A program made the position numbers and the translations under genes. Below, one piece after another: positions 1 to 7,234 of a stretch of 8,138 nucleotides of DNA. The notes below the pieces were generated by a model. It had not been told where the DNA came from and did no database searches. It worked only from the letters and a program-made list of their open reading frames with translations. Position 1 is the stretch's first letter. Every line of letters starts with the position of its first letter. Source of the DNA: Nitrospina sp. (GTDB lineage Bacteria; Nitrospinota; Nitrospinia; Nitrospinales; Nitrospinaceae). The stretch lies in assembly GCA_004357365.1 (NCBI GenBank), contig SMVT01000090.1, forward strand, positions 1 through 8,138, given 5' to 3'.

Positions 1-1626
1 ATCAGCAAAGCCACCGAACCGAAAAGCGACGCCTACTCCGCATTCGAAAACACCGACCTCGATTCGCGTTTGAAACAGGCCGGCGTCAACCGCCTGTTCG
101 TAGGGGGACTGGCGACGGATTACTGCGTCCTCAATTCGGTGCGCGACGCGGTCCGCCATAACTATTCGGTGGTCCTTTTGGAAGACGCCATCCGCGCGGT
201 CAACGTGAAACCCGAAGACGGTCCCAAAGCGGTGGACGAAATGCTTGAGCTCGGGTGCCATCCCGCGACGGTGGAGTCGGTGGGTTTCACCCCGTCATCC
301 CCGCCGGCGGTAATGACCGATCTGTATCAACTGGCCATGCTCAAGGCGTATCACGACCAAGGCATGGACCGAACCGCGGTCTTCGAGTTTTATATTCGCA
401 ACCTGCCTGCGGAGCGCAATTTTATGATGGCCGCCGGTTTGGAACAGGTTCTCGAATATCTGGAAGGCCTTCAGTTCACCCGGCAGGAGCGGGATTGGCT
501 GAGCACTTCCGGCCGTTTCCCCGCGGAGTTTGTGGAGTCCCTCAGGGATTTCCGGTTCACCGGAGACGTCGACGCCCTGCCGGAGGGCACGGTCTTTTTC
601 GCCAACGAACCGGTGCTGAGAATCACCGCGCCCCTGCCGCAGGCGCAGTTGGTGGAGACCTGCGTCATCAACATTCTGCAGTTCCAAGTCCTGGCGGCTT
701 CGAAAGCGGCGCGCATGGTGTTGGCGGCGCCCGGCAAAATGCTGTTGGATTTCGGACTGCGCCGGGCGCACGGTACGGAAGCCGGGTTGCGGGTGGCCCG
801 CGCCAGTTATATCGCCGGCTTCACCGGGTCCGCCACGGTGCCGGCAGAGGCGTTTTACGGCATCCCGGTGTTCGGCACCATGGCGCATTCCTTTATTCAG
901 GCCCACACGGATGAAGCCGCCGCCTTCAAAAATTTCGCGCGCTCCTGGCCCGACAGTACGATTTTTCTTCTGGATACCTACGACACCGAACAAGCCGCGT
1001 ACCGTGTAGTGGCCTTGTCCTCCGAACTCAAAAAGGAAGGAATTACAATTAAAGGCGTACGACTGGACAGCGGCGATCTGGCGGCCCTGTCCCGAAAAGT
1101 CCGGACCATCCTGGACGACGGCGGGTTGCAGGACACCCTGATCTTTGCCAGCGGCAATCTCGATGAATACGCCCTCGAAACCCTGATGGGCCAGCAGGCA
1201 CCGATCGACGGTTTCGGCATCGGAACCCGTCTGGCGGTCTCGGAAGACGCGCCAACGCTGGAATGCGTTTATAAAATGCAGGAGTACGACGGACAACCGC
1301 GCCGCAAACGTTCCCCCGGCAAGGCCACCTGGCCCGGCCGAAAACAAATTTCCAGAACCTTCAGCGATCAGGGAAAAATGCAGGAGGATCATCTGGCGCT
1401 GGACAGCGAAGTGCTCGCCGGAGAATCCTTATTGAAACCCTGCATGCGCCAGGGCAAACGATTGAGGCCTCCCGCATCTCTGGATCAACACCGCAAACGG
1501 GCCGCCCGGCAACTGTTACTGCTCCCGGAACACCTGCGTTCCCTGAAACCGGCCGACCCCTACCCCGTCCATCTCTCAAAAAAAATCCGCGACCTGGCCG
1601 ACCGTTTGGACGAGCCGTCCGGCTAA
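1..1626 (+). CDS. pncB: Nicotinamidase / nicotinate phosphoribosyltransferase fusion (5' end outside window)
   Basis: Bifunctional NAD-salvage enzyme: nicotinamide is deamidated to nicotinate, which is then joined to PRPP to give nicotinate mononucleotide, probably in the cytosol. The frame is open from base 1, so the start lies upstream; 541 residues are visible. Residues 1-98 are the C-terminal half of a PncA/isochorismatase fold. K3 fits the catalytic lysine, and C42 in GLATDYCV is the nucleophile. The metal-binding residues would lie upstream. Residues 105-541 are a full-length NAPRTase with RRAHGTE (254-260), GTMAH with the histidine usually phosphorylated (H296), RLDSGDL (354-360) and a late KRSPGK motif (436-441). 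The junction (TPSSPPAV) has no stop, and ATG 313 has no Shine-Dalgarno sequence, so a translational fusion is favoured over two overlapping genes. Family assignment is firm; that both activities work is inferred. Confidence 0.93.
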   Translation: MSKATEPKSDAYSAFENTDLDSRLKQAGVNRLFVGGLATDYCVLNSVRDAVRHNYSVVLLEDAIRAVNVKPEDGPKAVDEMLELGCHPATVESVGFTPSSPPAVMTDLYQLAMLKAYHDQGMDRTAVFEFYIRNLPAERNFMMAAGLEQVLEYLEGLQFTRQERDWLSTSGRFPAEFVESLRDFRFTGDVDALPEGTVFFANEPVLRITAPLPQAQLVETCVINILQFQVLAASKAARMVLAAPGKMLLDFGLRRAHGTEAGLRVARASYIAGFTGSATVPAEAFYGIPVFGTMAHSFIQAHTDEAAAFKNFARSWPDSTIFLLDTYDTEQAAYRVVALSSELKKEGITIKGVRLDSGDLAALSRKVRTILDDGGLQDTLIFASGNLDEYALETLMGQQAPIDGFGIGTRLAVSEDAPTLECVYKMQEYDGQPRRKRSPGKATWPGRKQISRTFSDQGKMQEDHLALDSEVLAGESLLKPCMRQGKRLRPPASLDQHRKRAARQLLLLPEHLRSLKPADPYPVHLSKKIRDLADRLDEPSG

Positions 1627-1745
1627 AACCCCGGCCCAGATGCGGACGTCAATTCCTTGACTACAAGGCCGGTCTGCCCAGGCGTCCGTTGGCGAGGGCC
1701 CTCTCCCGATCCTCCGGCCATCAGCACCCGCACCTCAAGCCCAAT

Positions 1746-1761
1746 GAAACAAAGGTGTTTC
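1746..1761. repeat. Small perfect dyad in the gap before the AMIN-TPR gene
   Basis: GAAACA and TGTTTC flank a four-base AAGG loop. No T-run follows, so it is not a normal intrinsic terminator. Its centre is about 74 bases upstream of the predicted sigma-54 start site (about 1828), so it could be an activator site, but a chance 6-bp dyad is possible. The rest of 1627-1800 is GC-rich, with another short inverted repeat (GCCGG 1762-1766, CCGGC 1775-1779). I see no gene and no convincing terminator there. Confidence 0.25.
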
Positions 1762-1800
1762 GCCGGACCCGCGGCCGGCCTCGGCAGACCCGGCATCCGG

Positions 1801-1817
1801 TTGGTATCAAATTTGCT
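1801..1817 (+). promoter_or_regulatory. Sigma-54 (-24/-12) promoter of the AMIN-TPR operon
   Basis: TTGGTATCAAATTTGCT fits the RpoN consensus TGGCAC-N5-TTGCW. GG at 1803-1804 and GC at 1815-1816 are separated by exactly 10 bases, and the -12 element TTGCT is perfect. The -24 element deviates in having TAT for CAC. The predicted start of transcription is near 1828, giving a leader of about 28 bases to ATG 1856. A TATAAT at 1822-1827 has only a poor -35 partner (TTGGTA, 15-base spacer), so sigma-54 is the better reading. The flgC promoter has 13 of the same 17 bases. Confidence 0.7.
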
Positions 1818-1855
1818 ATTCTATAATCGTTGAGTTTATTCACGGGATGATCCTG

Positions 1856-4327
1856 ATGACGCACCGACACATAATCCGTTCCCTGGTTTGGCTGACTGTC
1901 CTGGGCCTCGCGATTCTGCTCAATCCCCAGACCTCCGTGGAAAGCCGGGAAGCCTTCACACAGGTGGAAAACTACCGGCTGGGAAGCCACCGGGGCTTCA
2001 CCCGAATCCTGATCCAGTTGAACCAGGACACCAAGTACCGGCTGATCACCAGCGCCGCCGATGCCAAAGCGGTGCTGTGGATCCGCAACGCCACCCTGAA
2101 CCCCAGGGTGCAATCCAACGCGTTCCGGGATTCGCGCCTCGCTGAAATCCAAGTGGAGGAAATCCAGAAAAACGTCAAGTTCACTTTCTGGCTGAAAGGC
2201 CGGGACACGCGTCTGGTGCATTTCATGCAACACCAGCCCGCACAGATCGTGATCGATCTGAAATCGAAAGGTGCCGTCTCCAAACAGGTTGCGCGCAAAA
2301 AGAAACAACCCACGGTGAAAGCCGCGGCGCCTGCGGCACGCCTGACTCAAAAACAATTCCGGAAGTTCCGTGCCCTCGACCCCGAAGAAGAACTCAAGAG
2401 CGGACACAAGGACTATGACAAGGCCTTAAAATTTTTCCAGAACAAAGATTACGCGCAGGCACTGCCCGCCTTCAAGCGCTTCCAGCAGAAATACCGGGAA
2501 AGCCGTTTCCTGTCGAACGCGGCTTACCTGATTGCCGAATCGGAATACAACCTGACCCAGCGCGACTCTTACCCCAATTATGAACGGGCCCTGGCCGCCT
2601 ATCAATACGCCATGCGGACCTATCCCGATTCCCAGTTTTACGATCACGCCCTGTTCAAGGCCGCGTCCATTTACGAGGATCTGGGTTACACGCTGGAGGC
2701 GCGCACGATGTATGAAAAGGGAATGCAAGAAAATAAGACCAGCCGTTACAACACCGCACGGGAAACGGGAATGGGCCTCATGCTTATCGAGGAGGACAAG
2801 CTGGAGGACGCCTATAAAACGTTCCAGATTCTGTTGCGGCGATCCCCGCAAAACGCTAAAGCCAAAAAGGGACTCTTCCGGATTGCGCAACGCTATTACA
2901 AGGCCGGGGATTACAAAAAAGCTTTAAAAATTTACGAGGACGTCGTGAAGCGCTGGCCCGACGAGTTGAATGAACAGCCGGAGGTCAATTACATCCTCGG
3001 GGAAATTTATTTCAACCGGAAACAATACACCCAGGCGCGGGCCTATTACTTCAATCTGGTCAACCTGGCACCGGACTCCCCCAACGCGCACCAGGGATTG
3101 AACCGCATCGGCGACACCTACCTTCTGGCAAAGGACGGCATGGCGGCGCTCACGGTGTTCAACAAATCGCTCAACATCCATCCCGGCAGTGCGGAATCGC
3201 AATACGCGCAAATCCGTATGGCCGACGTCGGCATCCGGTTCCCCGGCCTGCCGGTCAAGGATCTCATTTTCGACGTGTCGCCCTATTACCATCCCTACCG
3301 CACGCTCGAAGAGGTTTCCGGCAATCCGCAATCGCAGGACATTCTGGCGGAAGCCACGTTCAGCCGCGGGTCGGCGTATTACCGGGAGCAACGCTACCTG
3401 GAGGCGATCGAACAGTTCAAACGCCTGCTTCCTTTCGAGGAGACCTCCAAGTTTCACCGCTGGGCGAAAAACTATCTGCGGTTGTCCATGGTGCACCTGA
3501 TCGATCAATACGCCAAACAAAACGGCCACCTGCCTCTGCTCTACGCCTATGCCGATTACCTGAACCTGGGCATCGGCGAATTGAACCGCGCGCTCACCCA
3601 GTTGCAGATCGGCGAAAGTTACAAGGCCATCGGCATGAATTCGGAAGCGCTCAAATTTTTTGAGAAGGTCAAGTCCGCGGACATCAACGGGGCCTACACC
3701 GACCGCCTGTTCTTGGATCTGGGCGAAATCCATCTCAACGAAAACCGCTTCAAGGAAGCGGAGCGGGTCGCCCGGACGTTCATCAACACCTATACCGACA
3801 GCCCGCGCCTGCCGGAAGCGCAGATCATTCTGGCCCGCGCCCACCTGGGACAAAAGCAATACGGCCGGTCCATCGAAATTTTCAACAAGCTCCTGGATTC
3901 GGAGAACGTGGACCTCCCGAAAATTCATTACCTGATGGCGGAGACCTGGTTCGCCCGCGAGGATTTGCGCAACGCAGCCCGCGCCTACCGCAAAACCGTC
4001 GACACCTACGACCGCACCATCCGCCATCCGCCGGAGTACGTGCAAAGCGCCTACTACAAGCTGGGCATGGTGCTGTCCATGCAGAATCAACCCGCTCAAT
4101 CCCTGGACGCCCTGAGGGCGGGACGCAAGCTGTTTCCCGATCACCGGCTCAAAGACTGGGCGGATTATCTGATCATCGACAACCTCGACCGCCTCGATAA
4201 AAAAGACCAGGCCGAAACCGAACTCAAAACCCTGGTGGCCGAGAGCCAGGACGATCTCTTGATAAAAGCCGCCCAATCCCACCTGAATGTGCTCGACTGG
4301 GAAAAACGGTTAAAAGAGCTTTTATAA
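1856..4327 (+). CDS. Exported AMIN-domain protein with long TPR array
   Basis: I do not recognise a named family for the whole 823-residue protein. The N-terminus has a basic stretch (MTHRHIIR) and a hydrophobic core (SLVWLTVLGLAILL), so it is a Sec signal peptide or membrane anchor. No cysteine follows, so it is not a lipoprotein. Residues about 37-137 resemble an AMIN domain and end in QIVIDL; such domains in AmiC and PilQ bind peptidoglycan or target cell-wall sites. After a Lys/Ala-rich linker (about 140-165), roughly 12-15 TPR-like repeats fill residues 185-820, a few degenerate. No catalytic motif is visible, so an envelope scaffold is likely. ATG 1856 is preferred because GGGA lies 8 bases upstream; ATG 1847 would add three residues. 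It is the first gene after a sigma-54 promoter and precedes a flagellar-type kinase/regulator pair. A role in placing the flagellum or opening the cell wall is inference only. Confidence 0.88.
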   Translation: MTHRHIIRSLVWLTVLGLAILLNPQTSVESREAFTQVENYRLGSHRGFTRILIQLNQDTKYRLITSAADAKAVLWIRNATLNPRVQSNAFRDSRLAEIQVEEIQKNVKFTFWLKGRDTRLVHFMQHQPAQIVIDLKSKGAVSKQVARKKKQPTVKAAAPAARLTQKQFRKFRALDPEEELKSGHKDYDKALKFFQNKDYAQALPAFKRFQQKYRESRFLSNAAYLIAESEYNLTQRDSYPNYERALAAYQYAMRTYPDSQFYDHALFKAASIYEDLGYTLEARTMYEKGMQENKTSRYNTARETGMGLMLIEEDKLEDAYKTFQILLRRSPQNAKAKKGLFRIAQRYYKAGDYKKALKIYEDVVKRWPDELNEQPEVNYILGEIYFNRKQYTQARAYYFNLVNLAPDSPNAHQGLNRIGDTYLLAKDGMAALTVFNKSLNIHPGSAESQYAQIRMADVGIRFPGLPVKDLIFDVSPYYHPYRTLEEVSGNPQSQDILAEATFSRGSAYYREQRYLEAIEQFKRLLPFEETSKFHRWAKNYLRLSMVHLIDQYAKQNGHLPLLYAYADYLNLGIGELNRALTQLQIGESYKAIGMNSEALKFFEKVKSADINGAYTDRLFLDLGEIHLNENRFKEAERVARTFINTYTDSPRLPEAQIILARAHLGQKQYGRSIEIFNKLLDSENVDLPKIHYLMAETWFAREDLRNAARAYRKTVDTYDRTIRHPPEYVQSAYYKLGMVLSMQNQPAQSLDALRAGRKLFPDHRLKDWADYLIIDNLDRLDKKDQAETELKTLVAESQDDLLIKAAQSHLNVLDWEKRLKELL

Positions 4328-4338
4328 TCCCCTATAAT
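4310..4338 (+). promoter_or_regulatory. Possible housekeeping promoter for the kinase gene
   Basis: TATAAT occurs twice, at 4323-4328 and 4333-4338, across the end of the AMIN-TPR gene. The second has TTAAAA (4310-4315) as a 4/6 match to the -35 box at a 17-base spacing. Transcription would start near 4345, upstream of ATG 4385 but downstream of ATG 4337. It could supply basal kinase and regulator before the sigma-54 promoter is active. The region is locally AT-rich, so chance is a real alternative. Confidence 0.35.
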
Positions 4339-4384
4339 GAAAACAGGTACACAGATACCCCAACCCCGTGCGCGTGGTGCATCG

Positions 4385-5641
4385 ATGGCTGATCCGACCG
4401 AAGAAGATAAAAAGCAGAAGGAGCTGGAGGTTTTGCGGGATGCGTTTCAGGCTTTCAATGAAACCACCCAGCACCTGCAGAAATCCTACGAGACCCTGCA
4501 GGAGCGGATCAAGGATCTCAACCAGGAGCTGGAGAAAAAAAATATCGAGCTGGAAAACAACCTGCAGGAAAAAGAGAAGGTCAAAAACTATCTGCACAAC
4601 ATTCTGGAAAGCCTGACCAGCGGCGTCATTGTGGTGGACGAAAATCAAAGTATCACCACCCTCAGCCAGACCGCCGGGGCCCTCCTCAACCTGCCGCCGG
4701 AAGAATGCCTGAACCGGCCGCTCCACGAGGCGGTACCGTATCCTCTTTTCCACACGATGGTGGAACGCCTCAAGGAATCTAAGAAAGGCAACCTGATCCA
4801 GGATGAAGAATTAAAAAATGCCGAGGGCCGCCGGATCAAGGTGCGCATATCCGCATCACCCGTGCACGATGCTTCCGGTGCGCGGCTGGGAACCGTGCTC
4901 ATCGTGCAGGACATCACCGAACTCAAACAACTCGAAGAGGAAGCCGAGCGCAACGACCGCCTGCGCGCCATGGGGGAAATGGCCGCCGGCATCGCCCACG
5001 AAATCCGCAACCCCCTGGCAAGCATCGAACTGTTCGCCTCGGTCATGAAAAAAGATTCCCAGGGCGACCCGGAAAAGATAAAACTGCCCGACCACATCGT
5101 CTCCGGCGTCAAGAACATGGACCGCATCATCTCCAGCCTGCTGCTGTTCGCAAAATCGCCGGAACCGTCGCGTAAGCAATGCAACATCAACGATCTGTTG
5201 CGCGGCATCCTGGAATCGAACACCGATCTGCAGGTGCCCGACACGGTTACCCTCTATTGCGACTACTGCAAAGACGAACCGCTGGTGCAGGGTGACAAGG
5301 AACTTCTGCAACAGGTGTTTCTCAATTTCATCCGCAACGCCGTGCAGGCCATGCCCGACGGCGGCGATCTGAAACTGCGTATCGAAAAAAACAGGTCGGC
5401 GGATGACAACACCTATCACCGCCATTTCATCACCACCACCATATCCGACACCGGGGTGGGCATTTCGTCAGCGAACCGCGAAAACATTTTCAATCCGTTC
5501 TTCAGCACCAAGGACAAGGGCACCGGGCTGGGCCTCGCCATCGCCCACAACATCGTCAAGGCGCATCAGGGCACCATCGACGTCCAAAGCCGTGAAGGCG
5601 AAGGCACCACATTCATCGTCAACCTGCCGGGATGGGAATAA
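4385..5641 (+). CDS. Soluble PAS-domain sensor histidine kinase, FlrB/FleS/FlgS-like
   Basis: Autophosphorylating kinase predicted to phosphorylate the response regulator encoded 7 bases downstream. In order: a strongly charged coiled coil (about residues 8-66), a PAS domain (about 68-175), HisKA with the phospho-accepting H205 in AHEIRNPLA, and an HATPase domain with N box (N314, N318), G1 DTGVG (from D355), F box NPFF and G2 GTGLGL (379-384). All catalytic motifs are intact. No transmembrane segment is visible, so it acts in the cytoplasm, as known flagellar kinases of this type do. ATG 4337 would add 16 residues and sits 9 bases after the previous stop. I prefer 4385 because those 16 codons have mostly A/T third positions, unlike the gene body, and the candidate TATAAT overlaps ATG 4337; neither start has a clear Shine-Dalgarno sequence. 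The flagellar role rests on neighbours. Confidence 0.92.
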   Translation: MADPTEEDKKQKELEVLRDAFQAFNETTQHLQKSYETLQERIKDLNQELEKKNIELENNLQEKEKVKNYLHNILESLTSGVIVVDENQSITTLSQTAGALLNLPPEECLNRPLHEAVPYPLFHTMVERLKESKKGNLIQDEELKNAEGRRIKVRISASPVHDASGARLGTVLIVQDITELKQLEEEAERNDRLRAMGEMAAGIAHEIRNPLASIELFASVMKKDSQGDPEKIKLPDHIVSGVKNMDRIISSLLLFAKSPEPSRKQCNINDLLRGILESNTDLQVPDTVTLYCDYCKDEPLVQGDKELLQQVFLNFIRNAVQAMPDGGDLKLRIEKNRSADDNTYHRHFITTTISDTGVGISSANRENIFNPFFSTKDKGTGLGLAIAHNIVKAHQGTIDVQSREGEGTTFIVNLPGWE

Positions 5642-5648
5642 GAGAACC

Positions 5649-7028
5649 ATGGCCGATCACGCGTCGAAAAAAATCCTGATCGTCGACGACGAGCCGGAAA
5701 TGCGCATCGCCATCACCGAAGCATTGAAGCGCGAAGGGCATCAGACCGAAGCGGCGGAGAACGGAGCCGATGCCCTGCTCCGTCTCGAAGGCGAAGTATT
5801 CGACCTCGTCATCTCCGACGTGAAGATGCCGAAGATGAGCGGACAGGAACTGCTCCGGGAAATCAAGGAGCAGTGGCCCCACACCCAGGTCATCATGATG
5901 ACCGCCTACGGCACCATCGACAACGCGGTGGAGTCGATGAAGCAGGGTGCGTTCGATTACCTGCTGAAACCGTTTTCGATTGAAATCCTGGCGGGCACCG
6001 TCAACCGGGCGTTTCTCAGCGAACCGGAGCCCGCTTCAGCCCCGGCGCCGGAAACCCCCACGCCGAAACCGAAAAGCGGCACAGCGGGGGAAATGATCAC
6101 GCAAAACAAAACCATGCTGGAGATGGTGAAGTTCGTCGAAAACATCGCCTACAGCAAATCCACCGTGCTGATCTCCGGCGAAACCGGGACGGGCAAGGAA
6201 ATGGTGGCGCGCTACATTCACCAATGCAGTCCGCGCGCCGACCAGCCGTTCCTGGCGGTCAACTGCGCCGCCCTGCCGGAAGGCCTGTTGGAATCGGAGT
6301 TGTTCGGCCACGAGAAAGGCGCGTTCACCGGCGCCATCGCCAAAAAGGAAGGCAAGTTCGAGCTGGCGCACAAGGGCACTTTGCTTTTAGATGAAGTCAC
6401 CGAAATGACGCCGCCGCTCCAGGCGAAACTCCTGCGCGTCCTGCAGGAACACGAAATCGATAAAGTCGGCGGACGCGAACCGATCCCCATCGACGTGCGC
6501 GTCATTGCCACCACCAACCGCGAACCCAAACAACTGATCGACGAGGGCAAGTTCCGCGAGGATCTGTATTACCGCCTCAACGTCATCCCCGTCAAATTGC
6601 CGCCCCTGCGCGAACGCATGGAAGACCTGCCGATACTGGCCGATCATTTCCTGAAAAAACACAGCCGCGAAAACGGCAAAAACATTTCATCTATTGCGCC
6701 GGAAACGTTGGCGCTCCTCAACAAGTACCAATGGCGCGGCAACGTGCGCGAACTGGAGAACATCATCGAGCGCTCCGTGCTGATGTGTCCCGGTGACACC
6801 ATCGAGCCCGCCCACCTGTTCATGGAGGACAGCGTTGCCGCTGAAGCGACGGGAAACAATAATGCCCTGGGCAGTTTTCGCGGCACCATTTACCAAATGG
6901 AACGGGAACTCATTTTCAAAACCCTGGAAGAAACCGGGAACAATAAAACCAAAGCCGCCGAAATCCTCGGCATCAGCATCCGCACCCTCCGCAACAAACT
7001 CAACGAGTACAAAGAGAAAGAGAGTTAA
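5649..7028 (+). CDS. Sigma-54-dependent response regulator, FlrC/FleR/FlgR-like
   Basis: NtrC-family activator of 459 residues. The receiver (7-120) has the acidic pair D13/D14, phospho-acceptor D57, T85 and K107. A Pro/Ala-rich linker (125-145) leads to the AAA+ domain (about 148-390), with Walker A GETGTGKE (177-184), the sigma-54-contacting GAFTGA loop (224-229), Walker B LLLDE (D248, E249) and sensor II GNVRELEN (364-371). A Fis-type helix-turn-helix ends the protein (about 428-452, NNKTKAAEILGISIRTLRNK). All parts needed to remodel RNA polymerase-sigma-54 are intact. ATG 5649 is taken because the receiver starts just after it; the frame is open further upstream but overlaps the kinase. 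The 7-base gap implies co-transcription with the kinase. Likely targets are the sigma-54 promoters at 7231-7247 and 1801-1817. General family is certain; flagellar specificity is inferred from flgC/fliF next door. Confidence 0.95.
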   Translation: MADHASKKILIVDDEPEMRIAITEALKREGHQTEAAENGADALLRLEGEVFDLVISDVKMPKMSGQELLREIKEQWPHTQVIMMTAYGTIDNAVESMKQGAFDYLLKPFSIEILAGTVNRAFLSEPEPASAPAPETPTPKPKSGTAGEMITQNKTMLEMVKFVENIAYSKSTVLISGETGTGKEMVARYIHQCSPRADQPFLAVNCAALPEGLLESELFGHEKGAFTGAIAKKEGKFELAHKGTLLLDEVTEMTPPLQAKLLRVLQEHEIDKVGGREPIPIDVRVIATTNREPKQLIDEGKFREDLYYRLNVIPVKLPPLRERMEDLPILADHFLKKHSRENGKNISSIAPETLALLNKYQWRGNVRELENIIERSVLMCPGDTIEPAHLFMEDSVAAEATGNNNALGSFRGTIYQMERELIFKTLEETGNNKTKAAEILGISIRTLRNKLNEYKEKES

Positions 7029-7032
7029 GGCT

Positions 7033-7052
7033 CCCCCTTTATGAAAAGGGGG
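7033..7052 (+). terminator. Hairpin just after the regulator gene
   Basis: CCCCCTTT and AAAGGGGG form a perfect 8-bp stem around an ATGA loop, starting 4 bases after the stop codon. Only TTT (7060-7062) follows, so as an intrinsic terminator it is weak. It may instead protect the 3' end of the message. Confidence 0.45.
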
Positions 7053-7111
7053 CCATCCGTTTGCCAAGTTTGCCGGGTGGCGTCAAATCTGTGACATTTT
7101 TTACCGGTCCG

Positions 7112-7138
7112 CGGGGCGAGCGCCCCGAGGCAATTTTT
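7112..7138 (+). terminator. Probable intrinsic terminator of the kinase/regulator operon
   Basis: CGGGGC (7112-7117) pairs with GCCCCG (7122-7127) around GAGC, and TTTTT follows at 7134-7138. The 6-base gap between stem and T-run makes it less than ideal. It lies between the regulator gene and the flgC promoter, where a terminator would separate the two units. Confidence 0.45.
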
Positions 7139-7186
7139 ATAACCCCTTCCTGAAAGCGCTGAACCCCTGTATTTATAAAGGGTTAT
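7139..7186. repeat. Spaced inverted repeat upstream of the flgC promoter
   Basis: ATAACCCCTT (7139-7148) and AAAGGGTTAT (7177-7186) are inverted copies matching at 9 of 10 positions, centres 38 bases apart. Relative to the predicted flgC start (about 7258) they lie near -115 and -77, the range where NtrC-type activators usually bind. The palindrome TTTATAAA (7172-7179) overlaps the second arm, and the stretch is AT-rich for this sequence. It could be an activator or bending-protein site. Confidence 0.35.
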
Positions 7187-7216
7187 CTGTTTTCCTCCAG
7201 CAGGACCCGTTCCCTC

Positions 7217-7234
7217 CCAAACCGGCAAGTTTGG
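7217..7234. repeat. Inverted repeat overlapping the -24 box of the flgC promoter
   Basis: CCAAAC (7217-7222) and GTTTGG (7229-7234) form a perfect 6-bp dyad around CGGCAA. The right arm includes the GG of the -24 element, so a protein bound here would block sigma-54 polymerase. It may be chance. Confidence 0.3.

Noticed and set aside
70..72. TTG as start of the first gene
   Set aside because: The frame is open to base 1, and residues 1-23 already match nicotinamidase, including its catalytic lysine. The real start is upstream of the window.
295..1392. Long open frame (365 codons) on the - strand
   Set aside because: It lies wholly inside the NAPRTase gene, which has clear family motifs. The translation shows no recognisable domain and is a typical shadow of GC-rich coding DNA.
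1663..1722. Short - strand frame (WPEDRERALANGRLGRPAL) in the first gap
   Set aside because: It reads like coding sequence but is only 19 codons between two stops, with no start codon or ribosome-binding site. A decayed gene end cannot be shown.
1822..1827. TATAAT as a sigma-70 promoter of the AMIN-TPR gene
   Set aside because: The only -35 candidate (TTGGTA) has a 15-base spacer and a 4/6 match, while the overlapping -24/-12 fit is much better. A secondary role is not excluded.
1721..2407. Open frame of 228 codons on the - strand spanning the start of the AMIN-TPR gene
   Set aside because: It overlaps the sigma-54 promoter and the signal peptide/AMIN coding region on the other strand and resembles no known protein.
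2924..4282. Very long open frame (452 codons) on the - strand
   Set aside because: It is antisense to the TPR repeats. Repetitive TPR codons on the + strand readily give a long stop-free complement. No family motif or ribosome-binding site is seen.
5403..5648. Upstream extension of the response regulator frame
   Set aside because: It overlaps the HATPase domain of the kinase in another frame and translates to low-complexity Pro/Ser/Thr/Arg sequence. The receiver begins right after ATG 5649.
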